DNA of 59,539 nt from Chloroflexota bacterium (GTDB taxonomy: Bacteria; Chloroflexota; Anaerolineae; Anaerolineales; UBA4823): contig JAKQIM010000052.1 of assembly GCA_029557965.1 (NCBI GenBank), forward strand, positions 1-59,539, read 5' to 3'. Numbering within the stretch: the stretch's first letter is position 1; the number at the start of each line of letters is the position of its first letter. Made by a program: the position numbers and the translations under genes. Positions 25,344-34,880 of this stretch are shown here, piece by piece. The notes under the pieces are model-generated. The model worked only from the letters and a program-made list of their open reading frames with translations, was not told where the DNA came from and made no database searches.

Positions 25344-26261
25344 CTACCTCACCATCTGCAGGGCCGCCGGAATAAGTTCGAGTGATAGGTTGCGCACATT
25401 CATGTCAAAACCCGACAGGATCTCTCCATCGGCATGGATCGTCAACCGGCGGTCAGATTGAAGGGTCATGCGCTTCATGGTTCCCATGCGCGTTTGCTTG
25501 AATTTGCCGTGTGTGCCTTTCATCACCTCAGGGATCAGGCGCAGCATCATCAATCGCGAGAGCTTGCGGATGCCGGCATAATGCAAAATGCCGTCATCGG
25601 GCCTGGCCTGCGGGGCCACCATAAAGCCCCCGCCTTCGCGCGGGCCGTTGCAAATCGTCAGCATCACCATCGGTTCATCCCAACTCTCAGCATCGGTGGT
25701 CACCTGCAAGCGCGGGGCTTCGTGATTTAGGATGATGGTTTGTAATACGGCGGTCAGGTACATCATAAAACCGCGGGCGCGGGTCAATTGATGCGCCCGG
25801 ATGGTGACGGTGGCATCAAAGCCGATGCCCAGGGCATTGCCAAAATACAGCTTCCGGCCGTAATCAAGTTCCAACAGGGCCAGGTCGATGTTGTGCGGCT
25901 TGCCCGTCAGGACCTGCCGCAGGGCATACGCCGGGCGGCTGTCCATGCCAGCCATATGAGAAAAGTCGTTGCCTGAGCCCAGCGGCACCACGCCAAACAA
26001 AGGCCTTTGTTCGGGCGGCACCTGCATCAGGCCGTTCATCACCTCGTTGGCGGTGCCATCGCCGCCGGCAGCAATCACCAGCTTATACCCATCTTCGGCA
26101 GCCTGGCGGGCAAGCTCGGTGGCGTGGGTGGGGTAAACGGTCCCGGCCCAATCTGCGCCGCCAAATTCTTCAATCACAGGACGCAGGTCGCTGGCAGTGC
26201 GCCAGGCGCGCCCCAGATCGGCGTTAGGGTTGACGATCAGGCGAATGGAATGGGTTGGCAT
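25344..26261 (-). CDS. Diacylglycerol kinase-family lipid kinase (YegS/BmrU-like)
   Basis: 305 residues from ATG 26261, with AAGG a few bases upstream; an upstream extension to 26348 overlaps nothing useful and is low-complexity. Motifs of the diacylglycerol/sphingosine kinase catalytic fold are clear: IRLIVNPNADLGRA (first strand), AAGGDGTANEVMNGL (nucleotide-binding loop) and GVVPLGSGNDFSHMAG. It should phosphorylate a lipid such as diacylglycerol at the membrane surface. It lies between the LysM gene (46 bases) and the helicase-associated gene (11 bases), all on the minus strand. Confidence 0.87.
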   Translation of the reverse strand: MPTHSIRLIVNPNADLGRAWRTASDLRPVIEEFGGADWAGTVYPTHATELARQAAEDGYKLVIAAGGDGTANEVMNGLMQVPPEQRPLFGVVPLGSGNDFSHMAGMDSRPAYALRQVLTGKPHNIDLALLELDYGRKLYFGNALGIGFDATVTIRAHQLTRARGFMMYLTAVLQTIILNHEAPRLQVTTDAESWDEPMVMLTICNGPREGGGFMVAPQARPDDGILHYAGIRKLSRLMMLRLIPEVMKGTHGKFKQTRMGTMKRMTLQSDRRLTIHADGEILSGFDMNVRNLSLELIPAALQMVR

Positions 26262-26307
26262 GGTTGACCTTGGGGCAACGCTTGGTGATGTAGTTTGTTT
26301 GGGGCAG

Positions 26308-27153
26308 TTACGGTGCTTTGTAGGTGGCGCGCTGGCTGCCTTGGGCATCGTAAAGCGTCACCGTTTCACCGCTTTGCCACACCGCTTCAGCCAGGCCCCA
26401 ATACAGATCCACCACGGTATTTTGGCCGGCCCGGGTATAAATATTCACTGCGCCGTCTTTGTAAAGGGTGAGCTGTGGGAAGGTGAAAACCTGCCCGCTG
26501 CTGTCTTCCAGCCGCCAGCCAGCCATGTCTAACTCGCCGTCGCCGGTGCGGATCAGCACCACACGCTCTGTGTTCAGATCTCCCGCGCCGATGACGCTGC
26601 TGATGTTCACGCCCGGCTCGCTGCCGGTGAGCGTGGCAGAGGCGGTGGGGGATGGACCGGCTGTGGGCGTGGCGCTAGGCTGCCGCGTGGCAGAAGGGGC
26701 AGGGGTGGGTGGGGTTTCGGCCGTGGCGGTGGGGATGGGCACCGGCCCGGTAGGGATGTAAATAAGCTGCCCCACCGAGAGGTTATCGGGGTCGTCAATG
26801 GTGTTTACAGCCAGGATATCAGCCATGCTGATATCAAATTCCACCGCAATCGAGCCCAGGGTATCACCAGATTTGATCTTGTACTCGATCAGCTCTAAGG
26901 TTGGGGCAGGGCGAGGGGTTTCAGAAGGCAAAAGCGCATCGGTGGGCGCCGCGGCCTGTTCAGTGACTCCTGCCGCCGGGGCACTGGTAGCCAGCGCAGC
27001 AGTTTGGCTGGGTGTGGACACCGGGGTGGGGGTGATCACCTCAGCCAGCGGCGGATGGGTGCGCTCCCAGACCTTTAACACCACCAGCGTGGTCGCGGCC
27101 GAAACCACAATATTGATCAACACATAGTAAAGCAGTCGTTTCCAGCCTTTCAT
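26308..27153 (-). CDS. Membrane-anchored LysM and lamin-tail-domain protein
   Basis: About 281 residues from ATG 27153 (GGAGAG upstream). An N-terminal membrane helix (LLYYVLINIVVSAATTLVVL) is followed by a Pro/Thr-rich linker, one LysM domain (YKIKSGDTLGSIAVEFDIS to VGQLIYIP), a second Pro/Thr/Ala/Ser linker, and a C-terminal lamin-tail (LTD) fold with VVLIRTGDGELDMAGWRLED. LysM binds peptidoglycan or related polysaccharide; LTD domains in secreted bacterial proteins are thought to aid surface attachment. The protein probably stands at the cell envelope. It has its own strong promoter upstream. Confidence 0.8.
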   Translation of the reverse strand: MKGWKRLLYYVLINIVVSAATTLVVLKVWERTHPPLAEVITPTPVSTPSQTAALATSAPAAGVTEQAAAPTDALLPSETPRPAPTLELIEYKIKSGDTLGSIAVEFDISMADILAVNTIDDPDNLSVGQLIYIPTGPVPIPTATAETPPTPAPSATRQPSATPTAGPSPTASATLTGSEPGVNISSVIGAGDLNTERVVLIRTGDGELDMAGWRLEDSSGQVFTFPQLTLYKDGAVNIYTRAGQNTVVDLYWGLAEAVWQSGETVTLYDAQGSQRATYKAP

Positions 27154-27172
27154 GCTATTCTCTCCGCTTAGA

Positions 27173-27201
27173 AATATAGCACAAGGCTGAAAATGAGACA
27201 A
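27173..27201 (-). promoter_or_regulatory. Promoter of the LysM/LTD gene
   Basis: Minus strand: TTGTCT (27201-27196), 17 bases, TATATT (27178-27173) with TGC directly before it (extended -10). The leader of about 15-20 bases contains GGAGAG. Confidence 0.6.
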
Positions 27202-27276
27202 TAGAAACTTGCTTGGTTTTGGATAACTGGATTACAATCTAAGTACCATTCTGATGGTCGATTGATCGCGATGACA

Positions 27277-30200
27277 ATGGATGAGCGTCAAACTTTAGAA
27301 CAGGCGCTTCTTTCATTAGAAGCACAGAGAGAGAGCCTGGGCGATGCTGTGGTTGAAACTGCCCTGGCGCCTCTGCGCGCCCGCCTGGCGGCTTTGGATG
27401 GCACGTTGCCGGCAGAACAACGCCGCCGCCTGACCGTCTTGATGGCTGACCTGGTGAATTTTACCTCTTGGGCTGAAAAGCTGGATCCTGAGCAGGTCAG
27501 CGAGGCGCTGAACAGCCTGTTCACTGCCCTCTCGCGGTCGATCATGCAGTTTGGGGGCCAGGTCGAAAAATACATTGGCGATGCCATCCTGGCGGTCTTT
27601 GGCCTGCCCGTGACGCGCGAGAACGACCCCGAAAACGCTGTGCGAGCCGCCCTGGCAATGCAAGAACTGCTGGCTGAGATGAGCGCTTCGTTCTTACAGC
27701 AGTATGGCATTCACCTGGCGATGCGCATTGCAATCCATACCGGGCCAGCCTTCGTCCAATACCAGTTAGATACCCATAACCTGGAAGCACAAAAACCCTT
27801 GCCTGCGGCTGGCGATGATATGGCAAGGGCCTTCACCGCCACCGGTGATACCATCACCGTGGCGATGCTGATGGAAAAATTTGCCCCTCAGGGCGGGATC
27901 TTGATCTCGCATGATACATACCGCGAAGTGCGCGGTATTTTTGATGTATCACAACAGCCGCCCATCACCCTGCCTGGGCGCAGCGAGTCTTTGCAGGCTT
28001 ACAGCGTATCAAAGGCCAGGCGGCGCGCTTTTCATCTTTCGCGGCGCGGAGTAGAAGGGGTAGAAACAGCCATGATCGGCCGGCAGGCCGAGTTGGAACA
28101 GCTTCAGCAGGCCTTCCGCCAGGCTGCATCTGGCGGCGGCGCCCAGATGATCACCGTGATCGGTGAGGCCGGGGTGGGCAAATCGCGCTTGCTGTACGAG
28201 TTCGAAAACTGGCTCGAGCTGCTGCCGTACCCGGTGCGCTACTTCAAGGGGCGGGCCAGCCCCGAACGCCGCCCTCTGCCGCATGCCTTGCTGCACGATC
28301 TCTTCGTTTTCCGTTTCAACATCCAAGACAGCGATACACCTGAAACCATATGCCAGAAATTTGAGGCCGGCATGCTGGAGACGCTGGGGCAGTCGGATGA
28401 AAGCCGGATGAAGGCCCATTTGCTGGGCCAACTGTTGGGTTTTGATTTCAGCAGCAGCCCCTACGTCCAGGCTGTGTATGCAGATGCGCGCCAACTGCGT
28501 GACCGTGCCACCATCTACTTGAGCGAGTATTTTGAGGCTGAAGCTTCTCTGGCGCCCACCGTCATTTTCCTCGAGGATATCCACTGGGCCGACTCAAGCT
28601 CATTGGAGGCGGTCAAACAATTGGCCATCACCACCGCTGCCCACCAACACGTGCCTTTGCTGGTGGTCAGCCTGGCGCGGCGCAGTTTTGATGAGCGCTG
28701 GCCTGACTGGGGCCAGGGCTGGCCCTTCCACAGCCGCATTTCCCTGAATCTGCTGGATGAAGCCAACAGCCGCCAGCTTGTGGAAGATGTACTGCAAAAG
28801 GTCACCAGCCTGCCAGATGCCTTGCGCAACGCCATCACCACCCGTTCGGGCGGCAACCCGTTGTTCATCGAAGAGCTGGTCAAGATGCTGATCGAGAACG
28901 GCGTGATCATGGCCCAAGATGACCGCTGGTGCGTACAGGCCGACCGCCTGGCAGACCTGCAGGTGCCTCCCACTTTGACCGGCCTTTTGCAGGCCCGCCT
29001 GGATTTATTACCGGCGCGTGAACGCCAGGCCTCCCAGTGGGCGGCGGTGGTGGGACGTGTCTTTTGGGATCGGGCGGTAGAGGTCATCGCCCAGGCTGAC
29101 GGCCATGTAGATAGCCAGACGGTAACCAGCGCCCTGGCCGGGCTGCGCGCCAAAGAAATGGTTTTTCGCCGCGCAAATTCGTCCTTTGCAGGCGCCGAAG
29201 AGTATATCTTCAAGCATGCCTTGCAGCGCGATGTGGTTTACGACAGCATCCTCAAGCGCAAACGCCGCGGCTACCATGCCCTGGCGGCCGATTGGTTGAT
29301 AGCGCAGGCGGGGACCGGGCCGGCATTTTCGGCCGGCCTGATCGCAGGTCACCTCGAAGCCGCCGGGCGCGGGGAACAGGCGGTGCCTTATCTCTTACAA
29401 GCCGGAGAGCAGGCCGCCCGGCGCTACGCATCGTCTGAAGCAGAAGGCTATTTCAGCCGGGCCCTGGCTTTCATCCCGGCCCAGGCCTTGGAAGAACGCT
29501 GCCGGCTCTTGCGCCTGCGCGAGCAGGTGTACGACTTGCAGGGGAAACGCGGCTTGCAGGCTGAAGACCTGGCCGAATTGGAGCAGTTGGCGGCACAGTT
29601 GGGCGATGGGCAGCGCCAGGCTCAGGTTGCTTTGCGCCGCGCCACCTATGCCCAGGCAACCAGCGATTACCCAGCCGAGATGTATGCTGCTCAAGAAGCC
29701 ATCCGCCTGGCTGAAGCCCTGCCCGATGCACTGCTGGTGGCAGAGGGACACCTGCACTGGGGCCAGGCCCACATACGCCAGGGCGAGTACGGCATGGCCC
29801 GAACCCATTTTGAAACCGCCCTGCGGTTATCCCATCCGGCTGATGATCAGCCTGCCGGCGCAGATGCGATCCGCTTGCAAGCTGATGGCCTGCGGAACCT
29901 GGGCATCCTTTCATATTACCAGGGCAACTACGCCGCGGCAATGGATTATTATGAGCAGTCTTTGCTCACCAGCCAGCGCCTGGGTGACCAGCGCAGCGAT
30001 GGCGCGGCCCTGAATAACCTGGGTGTGCTTTCATTGTCAATGGGGGATTATGGCGGCGCGCGTGCCTACTATGAGCGCGCCTTGCGCTTGTTCCGCGAAA
30101 CTGGCGACCGGCGCAACCAGGCAATGCTGCTCAGCAACCTGGGGGCGGTCTGTTATTACCAGGGTGATTATGCCGGGGCCATGGCCAACAACCAGCAGGC

Positions 30201-30822
30201 CCTGGCCCTGTTCCGCGAAACTGGCGATCGCCGCGGCGAGGCCTCTGTGCTGGCCGATTTAGCCTTGTTTGCCCACCACCTTGAAGACCCTGCCACCGCC
30301 CTGGATTACAGCCGGCAGGCGGTACAGCTTTCGCAAGAGATTGGGGCGCGCGATCGTTATGCCGATGCTTTGTTCCGCCTGGGGCATGCCCTCACCAGCC
30401 TGCAAAATTGGGAAGAGGCTGAACAGGCCTACCGCCAATCGCAGCATATCCGCAGCGAGATGGGTCAAGAATCATTGGTGGTTGAGGTCCAGGCTGGCCT
30501 GGCGCGCCTGGCATTGATCCAGGGACATTTGCCCCAGGCCCTTGATTGGGTGGAGCAGATCTTGTCTTTTTTGCAGCGCGGAAACCTGGATGGCTCAGAG
30601 GAGCCCATGCGGGTGCACCTGACCTGCTACCAGGTGTTGGCGGCTGCTGGCGACTCGCGCGCCAGCCAGGTGCTAAAAACAGCCTATCAAGACCTGCAGT
30701 CGCAGGCCGCCCACATTGCGGATCAATCTGCCCGCCAGGTGTTCTTAGAAAAGGTCACCACGCACCGCCAGATCGTCCTGGCTTATCGCAATTTGACCTC
30801 CACAACGCAAGCTGAAAATTGA
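27277..30822 (+). CDS. Cyclase-like / STAND ATPase / TPR signalling protein
   Basis: 1,181 residues from ATG 27277, chosen because the convergent paralogue starts with the same xDERxxLEQA. Domains in order: class III nucleotide cyclase homology (about 52-240), AAA/STAND ATPase (Walker A GEAGVGKS 296-303, FLEDIHWAD near 430), then a long helical region ending in tetratricopeptide repeats (ALNNLGVL, AMLLSNLGAV series). The two metal-binding Asp (D58, D102) and K98 are present. The catalytic Asn and Arg expected in GDTVNLAAR are Thr194 and Leu198 (GDTITVAML), so cyclase activity is doubtful. It may act as a nucleotide-sensing scaffold. The 3' end is 24 bases from its paralogue. Confidence 0.85.
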   Translation: MDERQTLEQALLSLEAQRESLGDAVVETALAPLRARLAALDGTLPAEQRRRLTVLMADLVNFTSWAEKLDPEQVSEALNSLFTALSRSIMQFGGQVEKYIGDAILAVFGLPVTRENDPENAVRAALAMQELLAEMSASFLQQYGIHLAMRIAIHTGPAFVQYQLDTHNLEAQKPLPAAGDDMARAFTATGDTITVAMLMEKFAPQGGILISHDTYREVRGIFDVSQQPPITLPGRSESLQAYSVSKARRRAFHLSRRGVEGVETAMIGRQAELEQLQQAFRQAASGGGAQMITVIGEAGVGKSRLLYEFENWLELLPYPVRYFKGRASPERRPLPHALLHDLFVFRFNIQDSDTPETICQKFEAGMLETLGQSDESRMKAHLLGQLLGFDFSSSPYVQAVYADARQLRDRATIYLSEYFEAEASLAPTVIFLEDIHWADSSSLEAVKQLAITTAAHQHVPLLVVSLARRSFDERWPDWGQGWPFHSRISLNLLDEANSRQLVEDVLQKVTSLPDALRNAITTRSGGNPLFIEELVKMLIENGVIMAQDDRWCVQADRLADLQVPPTLTGLLQARLDLLPARERQASQWAAVVGRVFWDRAVEVIAQADGHVDSQTVTSALAGLRAKEMVFRRANSSFAGAEEYIFKHALQRDVVYDSILKRKRRGYHALAADWLIAQAGTGPAFSAGLIAGHLEAAGRGEQAVPYLLQAGEQAARRYASSEAEGYFSRALAFIPAQALEERCRLLRLREQVYDLQGKRGLQAEDLAELEQLAAQLGDGQRQAQVALRRATYAQATSDYPAEMYAAQEAIRLAEALPDALLVAEGHLHWGQAHIRQGEYGMARTHFETALRLSHPADDQPAGADAIRLQADGLRNLGILSYYQGNYAAAMDYYEQSLLTSQRLGDQRSDGAALNNLGVLSLSMGDYGGARAYYERALRLFRETGDRRNQAMLLSNLGAVCYYQGDYAGAMANNQQALALFRETGDRRGEASVLADLALFAHHLEDPATALDYSRQAVQLSQEIGARDRYADALFRLGHALTSLQNWEEAEQAYRQSQHIRSEMGQESLVVEVQAGLARLALIQGHLPQALDWVEQILSFLQRGNLDGSEEPMRVHLTCYQVLAAAGDSRASQVLKTAYQDLQSQAAHIADQSARQVFLEKVTTHRQIVLAYRNLTSTTQAEN

Positions 30823-30846
30823 GCGCTTCAAAACCGGGGTGGGGCA

Positions 30847-33800
30847 TCAGGCCAGCAGTTGGCGGTGTTCGGGCAGGCTGTGCAGGTAGGCCTGCCGCCG
30901 CTCTGGCGTGCTCAGCTTGGCAGCGCGCTGCTCCAACAGGGCGCGGGCATCTTCCAACAGCCCCTCTGCCCGGGCATCTCCCAAACGCTTGAATACCTGG
31001 TAACAGACCAGGTAAATGCGGGCGCTTTCATCGCTTAGATCGAAGAGATAGCCTGGGCAGAAGCTGCCAGGGAGTGCTTCAGCATAGCCTGGCAGGGGGC
31101 GCTTGCCCATTTCCAGGATCTGTTCAACCTGTGCCTGTGCCTCGGGCAGGTCGCCGGTTTGCAGGGCCAGGTTGGCCAGGCCGGCACAGCCTTCACAGCC
31201 GCGCAGCAAGTGATCAAAGGGCTGGTCATGCCAGGGCAGGCGGGCTTCCAGGGCTTTTTGATAGGCCGCGCGGGCTTCTGCCAGGCTGCCCGCATTCGCC
31301 AGGGCGTGGCCGTGCTCCTTCCAACTGCGCGATAAGAGCAGCACATCGGGTTGTTGCTCCAACAGTTTCACCGCCTGGGCGCTGTGGTACAAAGCCTGGC
31401 TGTGTTCGCCCTGTTTGTTGTGCGCCCAGCTCAGGCTGCAGTGGGCCAACGTCTTGGAATGCATGTGTTCGCTTTTTTCGCCGGCAGCCAATAACTGGGC
31501 GCAGGTTTGGCGCAGGGCTTCTTGCTGGCCTAAGATCACATCCAGGGATACTTGCTGGGCCAGCGCATCCACTTCAGAGATGTCCAGGCCGTACTGTTGG
31601 GCCGTCTTGAGCGCCTGGTTGTTCATTTCGGCTGCGGCTTCATAATCTCCCATGCTGTACGCATATTCAGCGCTGGTTGTCATGCTGGTTGCCCTGAGCA
31701 CCGTGGCCTGGATATCCTGGTATAACTGTGCGGATTGGTGAACGCGTTCGATCGCCCGGCTGAAGTTGCCCCGGGCCCAATCTTGGGTGCTCAAATTGGT
31801 CAGCGCCACCCCCTGGTAGAAGCGTTCGCCAATTGCCTGGGCAATTTCCAGGGCTTTTTCCAGGTAAGTGATGCGCCGTTCGCCATCTGAGAAGTTGACC
31901 CCCAGGTTGTTGAGGGCTGAAAATTCACCGCGCCGGTCGCCGGCCTGGCGGTGTTTCTCAAGGGCGCGCTCGTAGTATTCGAACATTTGCTGCTTGTCGC
32001 CGCGCTGGTTGCAAAGGATGCCCATCGTGCGCAAACAGCTCGCTTCCAGTTGGGTCAGCCCGGCTTGTTGGGCCAATACCAGGGCATGTTCAATGTGCGG
32101 CTGGGCGGCATCCAGGTGCCCTTGTTGGCACAGGGTCCATCCCCAGGCGAACAATACTTCGGTTTCGCATTCCACATCTTTGGCGGCGCGTGCCAGTGCC
32201 AATGCCGTGGGGGCCAACTTGACCGCTGCGGGCAGGTCACCCCGGTTATTGAATTTCATCTGGCGCAAGGCCACCTGGGCCTGGCGGCGAACATCTCCCA
32301 GTTCATCGGCGATGGCGCGTAGCATATCCAGGTCAGCCTGGCAAGCCGTGCTGTTGCCCACCAGGTTGTAGGCATTTTGCCGTTGGATCAGCAGTTCGTA
32401 GCGCGCTGGCAAATCTTGCCCCGGCAAGTCTTGCCCCGGCAAGAGCGCCAGGGCCCGGTTAAAGTAGGCAATTGCTTCGGGGTTGGCATACCGGCGGGCG
32501 GCCTCTTCACCAGCCTGGTCAAGGTAAGCGATGGCTTCAATCATGCGCCCGGCCAATTCCATGTGGTCGGCTACCAACCCCGCAAAAACCCGTCCTGCCT
32601 GCTGAGCAGACTGGCTGGCGCCCTCAGCCGCGGGCGCAGGCTGTCCAATACAACAGGCGGGCCGGCGCGTCATCAGCCAATTGGCCACCCGGCTGTGATA
32701 CTGCCTGCGGGCGCGCTTGAGCACGCTTTCGTAAGTCACATTGTGGAGCAGTGCGTGCTGGAAGCTGTATTCGTTGGCGCCGGCGAACATAGAAGATGCC
32801 TGCTTGAAGATCAACTCTTTGTGGCATAGGGATTCCAGCGTTGCCGCCAGCTCTGCCTGGCGAGAGGCTTCGTCAACCGGCGTGTCGCCTGGGCCGGGGC
32901 TTTCAATGCTCAAAATCGCCTGGTCCCAAAAGGTGCGCCCAACCACCGCCGCTTGCTGGATCACGGTGCGTTCATCCTTCGACAGGCTGTCGAGACGGGC
33001 CTGCAGCAGCGCGGTGAGGGTTTGCGGGATGCGCACCTGTGCCAGGCGCTCTGGCTCAACCTGCCACCGCTCGAGGCCGGTGCGGATGACGCCGTCTTCG
33101 ATCATGAGCTTGATCAGCTCTTCGATGAAGAAGGGGTTACCCTCTGCTCCGCCGACCACCAATTCGCTCAGTGCATCGGGGATGTGTTCTGCTTTGCGCA
33201 AAATTTCTGTCACCAATTGGCGGCTCTCAGGTGTAGAAAGCGGCTGCAAATTCACGCGCATCAGGTAGGGCTGTGGTTCAGCGCACTGCGGGCGGCGCTC
33301 AAAAAGCATTGGGCGCGCCAGGCAGACGATTAACAGGCATTGGTTGGCGGCCTGCCTCCCAAGCTGTTCAATCGCCTCCAGCGAGCTGTCGTCAGCCCAA
33401 TGGATGTCTTCAAGAACCACCACCACCGGCAGCCTGGCAGCCAGGTCTTTGAAATGCGCCTCCAGGTAGATCAATGCCCGATCGCGCAGTTGTTTGACAT
33501 CGTTCAAAGCCCCTTGCAGGTGCGGGCTGGACGAGAAATCGTAGCCGAGCAGTTGGCCAACGAAGTGGGCCTGGATTTCAGCCTGCTGTGGGTTGGGCGC
33601 CAGCATGGCCTCGGCCATGCCCTGTTCCATCTTTCTCCACACCGTTTCTTGAGCATCGTTCTCTTGGATGCCAAAGCGCAGCGAGAGCAGGTCGCGCAGC
33701 GGGGCATAAGGCTGGCCCTGGGTCTCCTGCCGGGCGCGCCCCTGGTAAAAACGGATTTGGACAGGCTGCAAGTCCATCCAATTTTCAAATTCATACAAAA

Positions 33801-34689
33801 GGCGCGATTTCCCCACCCCGGCCTCACCCGTCACCAGTACCAGGCCGCCCTTTTTCTCGGCCATGCGCTGTACGGCCGCTTTCAGGATATCCATTTCAAT
33901 CTGGCGGCCGATCATGTGGGTCTCAATCCCTTGCACGCCCCGGGTATGCAGCCTGAAGGCGCGCGGCTTGGCACGCTTCACCTTGTAAACTTGCAGCGGC
34001 TCGGTCTTGCCTTTTACCAGGATGGGATCCAAGACGTGCACGTCAAAGACGCCGCGCACGTGCCGGAAAGTATCATGCGAGATCAACACACCCCCCGAAG
34101 GCGCTATACTTTGGATGTGCTTGGCAGTATTGACCGTGTCGCCCACGGCGGTATATTCGCCGGTCGTGCCCAGGCTGCCCATCAACACCGGCCCGGTATG
34201 GATGCCAACGCGCAGTGAGATATTTTTTGTGCTGGGTAGGCGGTTGGATTGCCTGGTTGAAAACTCTGGCAGCGCGGGTTGGTGGCTGGCAAACTCTTGC
34301 TGCATTGCCAGCGCCGCCAGGATGGCGCGCTCAGCATCGTTTTCGTGGGTTTTTTGCGCCCCCCACACCGCCATGAGCGAATCCCCCATGTGCTTGTCGA
34401 TGTAACCACCTTGCCCAGCGATGATGGCATCCAGCCGCTGCCACAGTGCATTCATCAGCTCGTTGACATCTTCGGCATCCATGCCGGCAGACAGGGCCGT
34501 GTAGCCGCTAACGTCGGCAAATAATATGCTAACTTGTTTTCGTTCTGCCTGGGCAGGGTGGGAACTTTGCAATCCCGCGAGCTGGCGGCGCAAAGCGCTG
34601 ACGGCGGTATCAATGATCGAGTCGTCTACAATGCCGCGCAGACTCTCTTGTAACTTGATCGCTTGTTCAAGCTGCGTACGCTCATCCAC
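30847..34689 (-). CDS. Cyclase / STAND ATPase / TPR signalling protein, paralogue of the previous gene
   Basis: About 1,280 residues. I start at GTG 34689 (VDERTQLEQA), 8 bases after GGGAG and aligned with the paralogue; a GTG three codons upstream touches that site. Architecture repeats the neighbour: class III cyclase (D59, K99, D103 and the GEYTAVGDTVN loop present), AAA/STAND ATPase with GEAGVGKS and LEDIHWAD, then tetratricopeptide repeats. Here the Asn of the active site is kept (N187) but the transition-state Arg, four residues on, is His191. LPGQD is tandemly duplicated near 32410-32440. The pair are convergent and share about the same order of motifs, indicating an old duplication with inversion. 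Confidence 0.85.
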   Translation of the reverse strand: MDERTQLEQAIKLQESLRGIVDDSIIDTAVSALRRQLAGLQSSHPAQAERKQVSILFADVSGYTALSAGMDAEDVNELMNALWQRLDAIIAGQGGYIDKHMGDSLMAVWGAQKTHENDAERAILAALAMQQEFASHQPALPEFSTRQSNRLPSTKNISLRVGIHTGPVLMGSLGTTGEYTAVGDTVNTAKHIQSIAPSGGVLISHDTFRHVRGVFDVHVLDPILVKGKTEPLQVYKVKRAKPRAFRLHTRGVQGIETHMIGRQIEMDILKAAVQRMAEKKGGLVLVTGEAGVGKSRLLYEFENWMDLQPVQIRFYQGRARQETQGQPYAPLRDLLSLRFGIQENDAQETVWRKMEQGMAEAMLAPNPQQAEIQAHFVGQLLGYDFSSSPHLQGALNDVKQLRDRALIYLEAHFKDLAARLPVVVVLEDIHWADDSSLEAIEQLGRQAANQCLLIVCLARPMLFERRPQCAEPQPYLMRVNLQPLSTPESRQLVTEILRKAEHIPDALSELVVGGAEGNPFFIEELIKLMIEDGVIRTGLERWQVEPERLAQVRIPQTLTALLQARLDSLSKDERTVIQQAAVVGRTFWDQAILSIESPGPGDTPVDEASRQAELAATLESLCHKELIFKQASSMFAGANEYSFQHALLHNVTYESVLKRARRQYHSRVANWLMTRRPACCIGQPAPAAEGASQSAQQAGRVFAGLVADHMELAGRMIEAIAYLDQAGEEAARRYANPEAIAYFNRALALLPGQDLPGQDLPARYELLIQRQNAYNLVGNSTACQADLDMLRAIADELGDVRRQAQVALRQMKFNNRGDLPAAVKLAPTALALARAAKDVECETEVLFAWGWTLCQQGHLDAAQPHIEHALVLAQQAGLTQLEASCLRTMGILCNQRGDKQQMFEYYERALEKHRQAGDRRGEFSALNNLGVNFSDGERRITYLEKALEIAQAIGERFYQGVALTNLSTQDWARGNFSRAIERVHQSAQLYQDIQATVLRATSMTTSAEYAYSMGDYEAAAEMNNQALKTAQQYGLDISEVDALAQQVSLDVILGQQEALRQTCAQLLAAGEKSEHMHSKTLAHCSLSWAHNKQGEHSQALYHSAQAVKLLEQQPDVLLLSRSWKEHGHALANAGSLAEARAAYQKALEARLPWHDQPFDHLLRGCEGCAGLANLALQTGDLPEAQAQVEQILEMGKRPLPGYAEALPGSFCPGYLFDLSDESARIYLVCYQVFKRLGDARAEGLLEDARALLEQRAAKLSTPERRQAYLHSLPEHRQLLA

Positions 34690-34709
34690 CGCCGGCACTC
34701 CCTTAGTAT

Positions 34710-34826
34710 CTATCCGTTCCCCGAATTTTCGGATAGGTTCTTAACCATAGTATAACGTGAGTTTGGGCTAGCGGAATAAGCGGTTATTGGAAACTAATCC
34801 CCAAACCCCTTATCCCGAACTCACGT
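34710..34826. promoter_or_regulatory. Inverted repeats in the cyclase-surE intergenic region
   Basis: CTATCCG (34710-34716) and CGGATAG (34730-34736) flank CCGAA/TTCGG, giving a nested palindrome in the cyclase leader. Farther on, ACGTGAGTTTGGG (34755-34767) and CCCGAACTCACGT (34814-34826) are complementary with one G-T pair across 46 bases. A minus-strand TATACT sits at 34754-34749. These could be operators for the divergent genes; no known regulator motif is recognised. Confidence 0.4.
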
Positions 34827-34864
34827 AAGTTTAAGGTGCAAAGCGTATACGTGTCAAGGTGATA

Positions 34865-34873
34865 TGGTATAAC
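34865..34873 (+). promoter_or_regulatory. Extended -10 promoter of surE
   Basis: TG-G-TATAAC with the -10 box at 34868-34873, ending 7 bases before ATG 34881. No good -35 box and no ribosome-binding site are visible, so surE may be translated from a leaderless mRNA. Confidence 0.4.
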
Positions 34874-34880
34874 TGGCGGT

